Notes: generated by a model not told the origin, from the sequence alone. Positions 1 through 6,364 are shown, counted from the stretch's first letter. The stretch is DNA of 64,000 nt from Actinomyces urinae (GCF_900119695.1 NZ_LT632547.1:992001-1056000); one strand, 5' to 3'. Numbers and translations: made by a program.

Positions 1-224
1 ACATTGAGCAACGCTGGCCCGAATTATTCCAAAATCTTGATGAGCGGCAACGACTCGGCGTGCGCAACACGCTTGCCGCATTGTGGCACGAGGGCTTCGA
101 GGCAACCGAGCGAGATGTTGAAAACCTTACCAACTACGCTGCAGGTATTATTGCCGCTAACGAATACAGGGCTAGAGCACACGCAACGGTAGGCGTGTAC
201 CACGGAAGTGAGGAAGCATTATGA
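1..224 (+). CDS. VbhA-like antitoxin, 5' end outside window (copy 1)
   Basis: This is the 3' part of a small antitoxin gene; its first codons lie left of the window. The visible reading frame is identical to the complete copy at 3444-3680. It has the VbhA-type layout: a helix with a W-H-E-G segment where the family's inhibitory [S/T]xxxE[G/N] motif sits, then a C-terminal helix of the kind LTNYAAGIIAANEY. VbhA proteins block Fic-domain AMP-transferases by placing the motif Glu in the ATP site. Here the motif Ser position reads as Ala, so inhibition may be weak or changed. The stop overlaps the next start (ATGA), so the two antitoxin-like genes are translationally coupled. Family assignment is from motif shape only. 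Confidence 0.6.
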   Translation, partial: IEQRWPELFQNLDERQRLGVRNTLAALWHEGFEATERDVENLTNYAAGIIAANEYRARAHATVGVYHGSEEAL

Positions 225-424
225 GCGTGTCAGCACAACCACATTTAGTATCTCAGGCCGCAGTACGCGAGGCCATATCGTTTGCAGATGCTGCGCTTGC
301 TTTAGCTGGCCACACTGTTACTGACGCCTACATTAGAGATTTGCTTGAGCAGTGTTTATCTGGACAAATCAGCGACGCTGAATACCTCGCCCAAGCTATC
401 CAGCACATCCGCCGCACACAGTGA
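221..424 (+). CDS. Second VbhA-like antitoxin (copy 1)
   Basis: A 67-residue protein with the same C-terminal helix pattern as VbhA-type antitoxins (LEQCLSGQISDAEYLAQA). It overlaps the upstream antitoxin by the ATGA junction and the following fic remnant by a GTGA junction, the usual order antitoxin then Fic toxin. The segment ALALAG occupies the place of the inhibitory S-x-x-x-E-G motif, and both Ser and Glu are replaced by Ala. If it descends from a working antitoxin it has lost the residue expected to compete for ATP gamma-phosphate space. An identical copy lies at 3677-3880. Confidence 0.6.
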   Translation: MSVSAQPHLVSQAAVREAISFADAALALAGHTVTDAYIRDLLEQCLSGQISDAEYLAQAIQHIRRTQ

Positions 425-558
425 TCGGACAACGTTACTACTCATGGGATGACTACTGCATTCCAGGAACGACCACCCTGAGAAATAAATTCGTGACGGC
501 AACCCACCCCTTTGGGGAGCCTGATGCGAAGAAGCCAAGAACAAAAGGGAAACCGTAG
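421..558 (+). pseudogene. Truncated Fic-family toxin, N-terminal 45 codons (copy 1)
   Basis: The GTG start overlaps the stop of the preceding antitoxin gene. The frame encodes RYYSWDDYCIPGTTTLRNKF, which resembles the N-terminal lead-in of Fic/DOC proteins (aromatic-rich stretch, then PGT..LRN). It ends at a TAG after 45 residues. The catalytic Fic core HxFx(D/E)GNGR is absent, so no AMPylating enzyme can be made. About 58 bases downstream the tRNA-Lys 3'-end repeat begins, so the toxin was probably cut when the mobile element was rearranged. The same remnant occurs at 3877-4014. Confidence 0.5.
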
Positions 559-592
559 CCGTGTCGAAGTAAAGGCGCTAACACGGTTACGG
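553..592. repeat. 12-bp inverted repeat beside attA-like site
   Basis: CCGTAGCCGTGT at 553-564 pairs with ACACGGTTACGG at 581-592 with one mismatch and a 16-base spacer. It lies between the fic remnant stop and the tRNA-Lys 3'-end repeat. The identical structure is at 4009-4048. It could be a terminator-like hairpin, though it has no T tract, or arm sites for a recombinase. The role is not shown by the sequence. Confidence 0.4.
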
Positions 593-616
593 ACAGGGAA
601 TGCAATAAGCCTTGCT

Positions 617-688
617 GGATACGCGGAAACCCCCGCTCTCGCAGGGGATTCCGCCAGGTGGGCCCACCGGGAACCGAACCCGGGCCCC
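617..688 (-). repeat. att-like repeat A: tRNA-Lys 3' end plus hairpin
   Basis: This segment repeats the 3' end (acceptor and T arm) of the tRNA-Lys gene at 7223-7295 together with the hairpin downstream of it. The 32-base tRNA part differs from the real gene at two positions, and the hairpin (626-651) has two unpaired changes. The rest of a tRNA cannot be folded from the flanking bases. It is therefore a residual attachment site of an element inserted at tRNA-Lys, not a tRNA gene. Confidence 0.65.
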
Positions 689-817
689 AGTGTTTGCGGC
701 CATCGCTCGCTCGATTGGTGCGATGCCAGAAGTTTGGCTGAGTTACCAGGCGCGCTTCCAAACGGCTCGCTTCCGTCGATCAACTAGACTCGACACCAGC
801 AGGTAAAGGAAAACACC
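689..817. other. Intergenic stretch after attA
   Basis: No convincing gene or RNA is seen here. A short AAAGGA ribosome-binding site lies just before the ATG at 818. Confidence 0.4.
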
Positions 818-1870
818 ATGAGCACCAGCCAGCCCAACACTCCACCAGAAAAAGTAACCGAGCAAGCCTTGGCGGTTAAACCGGCTTGGTATAAGCGGCC
901 GCCCATTATTACCACTATCGCAGTAGCACTAATCGCCGTCCTAGTAGCGGTCGGGTTGGCATGGAAAACCCAGGCCGACACCAAGAACGCGCGCGAGCAA
1001 TACCAAACAGCCCAAGCGAGCTACCAGCAAACCCTCACTGAACTGGACCAGGCCAAGACGCAGGCAGGGGCCATGCTTGAAATGGCTGCGCAGCGCGCAA
1101 AAGACACCGACACTAAGACCCTTGTCGAAGCGGTAGAAGAAGCAGACAACCTCAAAGATGTTGAGATGCAGGATGCTTCCACGCTAGGGCGCGAAAAAGC
1201 CAAGCAAGCCGCAAACGCGGTTAAGAGCGCGCAAGAGCAGGCTCAAAGCGTGCTCGATAAACTCACCGCGTCGTTTAAGGCTGTGCGCGAAGAAGTCGCA
1301 GGCAAAGCCTCAACTGATTTTGATGAGGCAGTGAAAACCCTTAACGAGGCAATTGAGCAGGCGGGTAAGGCTAATCGTGAAGGCGTAGAAAAGAGCACTA
1401 CTGACAAGTTAGACGCGGCGTTGAAAGAAGCTAAAGCTATCGACCAGGCCAAGCCAGAAGCGCTAGAGGCCGTGGCCGACATTGAGACCGTGTTCACCCG
1501 CGCTGACGAGGCGAGTAAGAGTGCTAAAGCCTTGACCGAAGCCACCAAGAGTGTAAATGACGCGGCGAAAGCCAAAGCAGAAGCCCAACAAGCGCAACAA
1601 GAGCAAAGCTCAAGTGGTTACGAACAAACATACGAAGGCAACTACAGCGGCAATGACTACAGTGGCGGCGGCTATAGTGACTGGAACACAGGCAGCAATG
1701 GTGGCAATAGCGGCTCTGGTAGTGGTGACGTGTGTGGTGGTGGGCAGTACTGCTACAACCCAAACTTCCCCGAATATAGCTATGACTACGACGGGTGGGC
1801 GCACCACCAAGTTGTGCCAGATGAAAATGGAACGATTACAGATTCGGGTTGCCTGATGGGGTGCGACTAG
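818..1870 (+). CDS. Membrane-anchored coiled-coil protein with Gly/Ser/Tyr-rich tail, unknown function
   Basis: A 350-residue protein of unknown function. Residues about 28-50 form one hydrophobic segment (IITTIAVALIAVLVAVGLAW) preceded by KRPP, so the N terminus is probably cytoplasmic and the bulk outside. Residues about 55-260 are Ala/Lys/Glu/Gln-rich heptad-like helix, consistent with a long coiled coil. Residues about 265-310 are low-complexity Gly/Ser/Tyr/Asn. The last 45 residues carry four cysteines (VCGGGQYC and GCLMGCD), suggesting disulphides. It stands alone between two tRNA-Lys att copies with its own terminator, so it is cargo of that segment. A surface or colicin-like role is only a guess. 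Confidence 0.75.
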   Translation: MSTSQPNTPPEKVTEQALAVKPAWYKRPPIITTIAVALIAVLVAVGLAWKTQADTKNAREQYQTAQASYQQTLTELDQAKTQAGAMLEMAAQRAKDTDTKTLVEAVEEADNLKDVEMQDASTLGREKAKQAANAVKSAQEQAQSVLDKLTASFKAVREEVAGKASTDFDEAVKTLNEAIEQAGKANREGVEKSTTDKLDAALKEAKAIDQAKPEALEAVADIETVFTRADEASKSAKALTEATKSVNDAAKAKAEAQQAQQEQSSSGYEQTYEGNYSGNDYSGGGYSDWNTGSNGGNSGSGSGDVCGGGQYCYNPNFPEYSYDYDGWAHHQVVPDENGTITDSGCLMGCD

Positions 1871-1904
1871 CATCTGACCATTATCAATCCGCTAACACCA
1901 ACAG

Positions 1905-1934
1905 CGGCCCGCAGTAAAACAGCGGGCCGTCTTT
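1905..1934 (+). terminator. Rho-independent terminator of the coiled-coil gene
   Basis: CGGCCCGC at 1905-1912 pairs with GCGGGCCG at 1922-1929, followed by TCTTT. It lies 34 bases after the stop of the gene at 818-1870. Confidence 0.75.
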
Positions 1935-2025
1935 GTGCGCGCACACCCCGCACCCGCACAGGGTTGATATCCAGAGAACAGTGCACGCAGCTACAGTAGA
2001 ATTCGAATAGCAAACAGGAGGCACC

Positions 2026-2253
2026 ATGCGCACTTTTGACATTGAGCAACGCTGGCCTGAACTATTCGAAGGCCTAGAGCCGTCGCAACACGAAATCGCC
2101 CTTGACACACTCGCCTTGGGTTGGCACGAGGGAAACGCGCCGACTCGGCGCATTGTCACGAACCTAACCGATTACATGCGCGGAGAAATAAGCGCGGATG
2201 AGTATCTAGCCCGCGTAACGGTAGGCGTGCTCCACGGAAGTGAGGGAGCATAA
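2026..2253 (+). CDS. VbhA-like antitoxin, divergent third copy
   Basis: A 75-residue homologue of the antitoxin at 3444-3680 (shared FDIEQRWPELF, WHEG, LT-Y and DEYLAR elements). A strong AACAGGAGG site precedes the ATG. The Ser of the inhibitory S-x-x-x-E-G motif is Leu here, while E-G is kept. No second antitoxin and no fic remnant follow: 45 bases past the stop the tRNA-Lys 3'-end repeat B begins. The bases between the stop and the repeat still resemble those following the fic remnants in the other copies. This is therefore a deleted version of the same end module. Confidence 0.65.
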   Translation: MRTFDIEQRWPELFEGLEPSQHEIALDTLALGWHEGNAPTRRIVTNLTDYMRGEISADEYLARVTVGVLHGSEGA

Positions 2254-2298
2254 GACAGGAATCAAGGTTATGGACGGGGAGTGTCATGAACCTTGATA

Positions 2299-2369
2299 GA
2301 TACGCGGACGCCCCTGCTTTCGCAGGGGCGTCCGCCGGGTGGGCCCACCGGGAATCGAACCCGGGACCC
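2299..2369 (-). repeat. att-like repeat B: tRNA-Lys 3' end plus hairpin
   Basis: The 32 bases corresponding to the tRNA acceptor and T arm are identical to the real tRNA-Lys (7221-7252). The adjoining hairpin is perfect (2307-2317 with 2322-2332), but its outer pairs differ from those of the tRNA-Lys copy and still pair, which is covariation. Beyond the T arm the sequence does not fold as a tRNA. Confidence 0.7.
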
Positions 2370-2624
2370 GCGCGTTCCAAGCCGCCACTACCCGGCATTG
2401 GAGAAGTGCCGCAGATCAAGAAACTAGACCATCCAACTAGGCACCCTACCCCTAGGCGGATGTCACACCAGAGCGCGAGCGTGGCATTACACAGATAGGA
2501 ACCAGCTTGAACGCCGGTCATTTTCACCTGTTTTCAGCCTTGGGGTCAAACACCCTAGACCCCTATGGGGGCGTATCTTGTCTCGGATGCCTTCTAGTTC
2601 TTCCTTTTGTGTACGTTATATGTA
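2370..2624. other. Intergenic stretch between attB and brnT
   Basis: No gene is recognised. It ends in an AT-rich segment that carries the presumed brnT promoter. Confidence 0.35.
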
Positions 2625-2630
2625 TATAAT
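2625..2630 (+). promoter_or_regulatory. Consensus -10 (TATAAT) at brnT start
   Basis: A perfect TATAAT abuts the ATG at 2631. If it is used, transcription would begin near 2637, where an in-frame GTG lies, so the message could be leaderless and start BrnT two codons later. No good -35 is visible at normal spacing. BrnTA pairs are normally autorepressed by BrnA at this place. Confidence 0.45.
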
Positions 2631-2924
2631 ATGTATGTGTTTTTTGAGTGGGACGAGCATAAAGCTGCGTTGAATATCGTCAAACACGGGGTGAGTTTTG
2701 ACGCTGCTGCAGAAGCCTTTTCAGATCCGTATGCGCGTGTGACTCCTGATATTAAGCACTCAGATGATGAGGAACGTTTTTTCCTAATCGGAATGGATCT
2801 TCAAGCTCGTGTCCTTACGGTGTGCCATTGTGAACGTCACGGTGGAGAAGCTATAAGAATTATTTCAGCTAGAAAATCAACGAAAACAGAGTCTCAACAG
2901 TATTGGAGGTATCGTCATGAGTGA
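2631..2924 (+). CDS. brnT: BrnT-family ribonuclease toxin
   Basis: A 97-residue toxin of type II system BrnT/BrnA. It shows the family start FEWDEHKAALNIVKHGVSF, then F-DP, the R-FLIG strand (ERFFLIGMDLQARVLTVCHC) and the end pattern RIISARKSTKTE. BrnT folds like RelE-type RNases and cuts RNA; BrnA neutralises it and represses the operon. The ATG at 2631 was chosen because it begins at the family's usual N terminus; a TTG further upstream gives a non-family extension. The antitoxin gene overlaps by 8 bases. It looks full length and intact, and sits between att copies B and C. Confidence 0.85.
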   Translation: MYVFFEWDEHKAALNIVKHGVSFDAAAEAFSDPYARVTPDIKHSDDEERFFLIGMDLQARVLTVCHCERHGGEAIRIISARKSTKTESQQYWRYRHE

Positions 2925-3147
2925 TGTAAAAGATGTTCTAGATATGCCTGCTGAAGTGGACTTTTCACACAGCCAGCCAAACCCTTACGTTGGCAAGGTT
3001 CGCCGTCGTATCACAATCAATATTGACGGTGAAACGCTGGACTATTTCAAGGCAGAATCAGCACGTACCGGTGTTCCGTATCAAACAATCATTAATATGT
3101 ATTTAAGCGAGTGCCGAGATAAAGAAAAGCACCTTGCCTTTGCCTAA
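2917..3147 (+). CDS. brnA: BrnA-family antitoxin
   Basis: A 76-residue antitoxin. Residues about 30-70 form a ribbon-helix-helix DNA-binding unit (RRRITINIDGETLDYFKAE, then GVPYQTIINMYL), as in BrnA/CopG proteins. The N-terminal part would bind BrnT. A GGAGG site lies inside the end of brnT, and the start overlaps the brnT frame by 8 bases, so production is coupled. It appears complete. Confidence 0.85.
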   Translation: MSDVKDVLDMPAEVDFSHSQPNPYVGKVRRRITINIDGETLDYFKAESARTGVPYQTIINMYLSECRDKEKHLAFA

Positions 3148-3443
3148 CTAAGAGATTTCCCTGCCACCCGGAGGAATTCGCTTCGCTCATCGAGCAGCCA
3201 GTCGCCGAAACATAAGTCGCCGCGTCCCGCTAGGGGAATATCTAGCCCCTACGACTTACACTCCAGACGAGCGTGCATTATCGACCGATAATGCACGCCT
3301 GAACTACCAAAACTAGAAACCGCGTGAAACCAAGCAAACAAAACGTGCAAAACTAGCGCCCAAAACCCTACCCGTGCAGAACCACCACCCATTGAGTAAT
3401 GCACGCATCTACGGTAGAGAATAAACAGCACTTGGGAGGCATT
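3148..3443. other. Intergenic stretch with a perfect palindrome
   Basis: No gene is seen. It holds the inverted repeat at 3271-3298. Near 3400 it has a sequence (TGCACGCATCTACGGTAGA) resembling the one upstream of the antitoxin at 2026, likely part of a shared promoter region. Confidence 0.4.
3271..3298. repeat. Perfect 13-bp inverted repeat, 2-base spacer
   Basis: GCGTGCATTATCG at 3271-3283 and CGATAATGCACGC at 3286-3298 are exact reverse complements around AC. There is no T tract, and the arms are too symmetric for chance. It could be an operator for a dimeric regulator, a crossover site of a tyrosine recombinase, or part of a transfer origin. Confidence 0.6.
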
Positions 3444-3680
3444 ATGCGCGTTTTTGACATTGAGCAACGCTGGCCCGAATTATTCCAAAATCTTGATGAG
3501 CGGCAACGACTCGGCGTGCGCAACACGCTTGCCGCATTGTGGCACGAGGGCTTCGAGGCAACCGAGCGAGATGTTGAAAACCTTACCAACTACGCTGCAG
3601 GTATTATTGCCGCTAACGAATACAGGGCTAGAGCACACGCAACGGTAGGCGTGTACCACGGAAGTGAGGAAGCATTATGA
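3444..3680 (+). CDS. VbhA-like antitoxin (copy 2, complete)
   Basis: A 78-residue protein, identical over the shared part to the one at 1-224. GGGAGG precedes the ATG at good spacing. Helix one holds LAALWHEG, the counterpart of the Fic-inhibitory S-x-x-x-E-G helix with Ser changed to Ala. A second helix LTNYAAGIIAANEY matches the conserved C-terminal half of VbhA-like antitoxins. It overlaps the next gene by ATGA. Its expected partner, a Fic protein, is truncated two genes downstream, leaving an orphan antitoxin. Confidence 0.65.
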   Translation: MRVFDIEQRWPELFQNLDERQRLGVRNTLAALWHEGFEATERDVENLTNYAAGIIAANEYRARAHATVGVYHGSEEAL

Positions 3681-3880
3681 GCGTGTCAGCACAACCACAT
3701 TTAGTATCTCAGGCCGCAGTACGCGAGGCCATATCGTTTGCAGATGCTGCGCTTGCTTTAGCTGGCCACACTGTTACTGACGCCTACATTAGAGATTTGC
3801 TTGAGCAGTGTTTATCTGGACAAATCAGCGACGCTGAATACCTCGCCCAAGCTATCCAGCACATCCGCCGCACACAGTGA
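3677..3880 (+). CDS. Second VbhA-like antitoxin (copy 2)
   Basis: A 67-residue protein identical to the one at 221-424. It sits between the first antitoxin and the fic remnant and overlaps both by four bases. The inhibitory-motif Ser and Glu are both Ala (ALALAG). Confidence 0.6.
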   Translation: MSVSAQPHLVSQAAVREAISFADAALALAGHTVTDAYIRDLLEQCLSGQISDAEYLAQAIQHIRRTQ

Positions 3881-4014
3881 TCGGACAACGTTACTACTCA
3901 TGGGATGACTACTGCATTCCAGGAACGACCACCCTGAGAAATAAATTCGTGACGGCAACCCACCCCTTTGGGGAGCCTGATGCGAAGAAGCCAAGAACAA
4001 AAGGGAAACCGTAG
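3877..4014 (+). pseudogene. Truncated Fic-family toxin (copy 2)
   Basis: Identical to the remnant at 421-558: 45 codons with the Fic-type N-terminal lead-in, then TAG. No catalytic HxFx(D/E)GNGR motif occurs before the adjacent att-like repeat C. Because both copies carry the same stop, the truncation predates the duplication. Confidence 0.5.
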
Positions 4015-4072
4015 CCGTGTCGAAGTAAAGGCGCTAACACGGTTACGGACAGGGAATGCAATAAGCCTTGCT

Positions 4073-4145
4073 GGATACGCGGAATCCCCTGCTCTCGCAG
4101 GGGATTCCGCCAGGTGGGCCCACCGAGAATCGAATCCGCGACTCG
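4073..4145 (-). repeat. att-like repeat C: tRNA-Lys 3' end plus hairpin
   Basis: A third residual copy of the tRNA-Lys 3' end. The tRNA part has four changes from the real gene. The hairpin at 4082-4107 is perfect, with outer pairs (GAATCCCC/GGGGATTC) that differ from copies B and D but still match each other. No tRNA folds from the flank. Confidence 0.65.
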
Positions 4146-4371
4146 CGAGCCTTAATATCATGATCCACCTGATCGGTGTAGCGGAACTCAATTTTTAACC
4201 GAAGGTACCAGCAACGTTTGTGATACCAGCGTTATCGGTATTACAGGTTCCTCTACACCTGGGCACTAAGTCACCAACCCAGACACTTCAGAACACTGCC
4301 AGGTTATTGACCGTATATGAACAGGATCAGACTCATACGCGTGTTCAGTCGCACCTGTTGACGGTAGAGTC
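4146..4371. other. Degenerate stretch left of the conjugation remnant
   Basis: No intact gene is seen. On the minus strand it would be the continuation of the conjugation-type operon at 4372-5019, but only short broken frames remain before att copy C. Confidence 0.35.
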
Positions 4372-4494
4372 TTACGCGATTTCAACGTTCTCGTTTGCAG
4401 ATTCCCTAGTTACCATGAAGAAACCCGGACCAACCAGCAGAGCCACTACAAACAATGCCGACACAAGAAACGCCGGACTAGTCAGCGCATTCAC
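4372..4494 (-). CDS. Small single-span membrane protein of conjugation remnant
   Basis: A 40-residue frame from a GTG preceded by AGAGAAGAAC, ending in TAA. It has one hydrophobic segment (AFLVSALFVVALLVGPGFF). It follows the VirB2/TrbC-like gene by 17 bases on the same strand, so it belongs to the same operon. It may be a genuine small subunit or the first part of a larger cut gene. The family is unknown. Confidence 0.35.
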   Translation of the reverse strand: MNALTSPAFLVSALFVVALLVGPGFFMVTRESANENVEIA

Positions 4495-4511
4495 GTTCTT
4501 CTCTTCTATCG

Positions 4512-4826
4512 TCAGAGCACCAGCTTTAGCAAAGTCAAAACAACCATGACCACGATCGCGGTTCCAACGATGTAGACAACACGGCGTAAAGCCTCATTGC
4601 CGGTGGCCCACTCGTTGGAGACTGCAAGCATAATGCCGGCAATAACGCAGCCAATCATCGTTGTTGCTCCAGCAATCCACAACAGCCAGTTCAACACCGT
4701 CTGCACGATAGCCTCCACTCCCGGAGGAGCCTCAGGAACCGGGTTCAAATCCAAACTAGCCAAGCCCGCCCTCAAGCGCACCTTACCCACACTAATCAGG
4801 ACAGCGCCTTGAGAAAACACATTCAT
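4512..4826 (-). CDS. TrbC/VirB2-like conjugal transfer membrane protein
   Basis: A 104-residue protein with two membrane segments (about residues 45-66 LNWLLWIAGATTMIGCVIAGIML, and 82-104 VVYIVGTAIVVMVVLTLLKLVL). Between them lies a polar loop with W-GNEALRRV. This is the layout of VirB2/TrbC-like pilin or channel proteins in actinobacterial conjugative elements. GAAAGG lies before the ATG. No ATPase, coupling protein or relaxase is present nearby, so this is a leftover of a transfer operon. A phage or unrelated membrane protein is the alternative. Confidence 0.5.
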   Translation of the reverse strand: MNVFSQGAVLISVGKVRLRAGLASLDLNPVPEAPPGVEAIVQTVLNWLLWIAGATTMIGCVIAGIMLAVSNEWATGNEALRRVVYIVGTAIVVMVVLTLLKLVL

Positions 4827-4857
4827 TAATCTTCCTTTCTAATCAAAGTCAAATCTT

Positions 4858-5019
4858 TCAAAACTTCACGAACTCCCTCAGAAGTTTCATCCCCTCAAAG
4901 TCAGTCGACAGCGCCATGCCTGCTGGCAAGACACCAGCCGCACACACCCCGGCCAAAACTTGGGTATGCATCTGTGTAGAAACGGCCGGCGAACCAGCCC
5001 ACGGATTAACACCACTCAT
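4858..5019 (-). CDS. 53-residue hypothetical protein, first gene of conjugation remnant
   Basis: A short frame starting at ATG 5019 with a GGGAGG site six bases upstream, ending in TGA at 4858. The product begins MSGVNPWAGSPAVSTQMHTQ and has a short hydrophobic middle (VLAGVCAAGVLPAGMAL). The gene for the VirB2/TrbC-like protein follows after 31 bases. Good start signals and operon position support translation; the function is unknown. Confidence 0.45.
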   Translation of the reverse strand: MSGVNPWAGSPAVSTQMHTQVLAGVCAAGVLPAGMALSTDFEGMKLLREFVKF

Positions 5020-5138
5020 TGCGACCTCCCTTCTACGTACTACGTAGAATGTGCGCGCACAACAACAAAGGACACAAAATGGTTGGCAATGAAGCGTACT
5101 GAGTTTTGTTCCTACCTGTTTTTGAGAGGATTAGGAAC

Positions 5139-5459
5139 ATGGCGAAGAGGTATTCACCAGAGTTTAAGGATCGCGCGGTGCGGATGGTTGCGGATCGCCT
5201 TGCTGATGACCGGTCGTGCACGCAGTGGAGAGCAATTAACGAGATTGCCCCTCGACTGGGGATTTCAGTTGAGTCGATGCGTCGCTGGTACGAACAGTCT
5301 CTGATCGACTCTGGACAACGCCAGGGCTTAACTCGTGAGGAACACGAAGAGATCAAACGGTTAAAACGCGAGAATGCAGAGTTACGGCGGGCGAACGAGA
5401 TTTTGAAACTCGCGTCAGCTTTTTTCGCACGAGAACTCGACCACCCCGGGAGCAAATGA
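5139..5459 (+). CDS. IS3-family transposase OrfA
   Basis: A 106-residue DNA-binding subunit. It starts MAKRYSPEFKDRAVRMV, the usual HTH_Tnp_1 entry, with a helix-turn-helix at about residues 30-50 (APRLGISVESMRRWYEQ). A leucine-zipper-like helix follows (LKRENAELRRANEILKLA), which mediates contact with OrfAB. It overlaps orfB by ATGA in the -1 frame, so either coupled initiation or -1 frameshifting can make the transposase. Confidence 0.9.
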   Translation: MAKRYSPEFKDRAVRMVADRLADDRSCTQWRAINEIAPRLGISVESMRRWYEQSLIDSGQRQGLTREEHEEIKRLKRENAELRRANEILKLASAFFARELDHPGSK

Positions 5460-6364
5460 TCGCGTTCATTGACGAATATCGCGAGCGTTTCTCGGTCGAG
5501 CTCATCTGCCGGGTACTAGGCGAGCATACGATTGGCAGGTTTATTACCTCCCGTGGCTACCGGCTAGCTAAAAGTCGGCCTGCCAGCGCTAGGAGCATAC
5601 GAGACCGGATGCTGATCGAGGAGCTAAAGAAGATCCATGCTCGCAATTATGGCGTGTATGGGATACGCAAGATGTGGCACGCTGCCAGGCGTGCAGGGTG
5701 GAATATCGGTCGTGACCAGGTCGCCAGGCTTATGAAGATCGCCGGTATTAGCGGTGTTCGCCGCGTCCGGGTGCCTGTGACCACCCGGCCAGCACCAGTC
5801 CCAAATACTCGCCCGGATCTAGTGAGCCGGGAGTTCAAGGCCAGCAGGCCCAACGAGCTATGGGTCGCTGATATGACCTACATTCGCACCTTGTCAGGGT
5901 TCGTCTACACAGCCTTTGTCACCGACGTGTACTCCAGGAAGATCGTGGGATGGTCCACCAGATCGACCATGACCACCGAGGCTCTTCCACTGGAGGCACT
6001 TGAGCAGGCCATCATGGGCGCAAAAGAGGGTCTTGATGGTCTGGTTCATCATGCTGATCACGGCTCGCAATACACATCGATTGCCTACAGCGATAAGCTC
6101 GCTGACTACGGGATTAAGTCTTCGACCGGTTCGGTTGGTGACTCTTACGATAACGCGCTAGCTGAGACAGTCAACGGACTGTACAAGAGCGAGTTGATTT
6201 ACTCCCAGTCCTGGAGTTCATGTACCCAGGTCGAATGGGCTACCTTGAACTGGGTCCATTGGTGGAACACTGAACGGCTCCACGAATCGCTCAACTACAC
6301 CACCCCCGAAGAGGTCATCACAAGATACAATCAAACCCGGTCAGCCAAGCTGACCCCCGTATAA
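5456..6364 (+). CDS. IS3-family transposase OrfB (DDE integrase core)
   Basis: A 302-residue catalytic subunit. The N-terminal HTH_21 region contains YGVYGIRKMWHAARR, and the rve integrase core follows. The catalytic triad is visible: D in WVADMTYI, D in HHADHGSQYTS, and E in NALAETVNGLYK. The C terminus has WWNTERLHESLNYTTPEE, typical of the family. No internal stop is present and the length is normal, so the enzyme is probably active. Confidence 0.9.
   Translation: MIAFIDEYRERFSVELICRVLGEHTIGRFITSRGYRLAKSRPASARSIRDRMLIEELKKIHARNYGVYGIRKMWHAARRAGWNIGRDQVARLMKIAGISGVRRVRVPVTTRPAPVPNTRPDLVSREFKASRPNELWVADMTYIRTLSGFVYTAFVTDVYSRKIVGWSTRSTMTTEALPLEALEQAIMGAKEGLDGLVHHADHGSQYTSIAYSDKLADYGIKSSTGSVGDSYDNALAETVNGLYKSELIYSQSWSSCTQVEWATLNWVHWWNTERLHESLNYTTPEEVITRYNQTRSAKLTPV

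Noticed and set aside
655-780. Possible extra tRNA genes at the att-like copies
   Set aside because: Only the acceptor/T-arm end matches tRNA-Lys; the remaining bases of copies A, B and C do not form D and anticodon arms or a matching acceptor strand.
442-783. Minus-strand frames across the fic remnant and att copy A
   Set aside because: They span repeat and tRNA-derived sequence, have no start signals, and read through DNA whose plus-strand genes explain it better.
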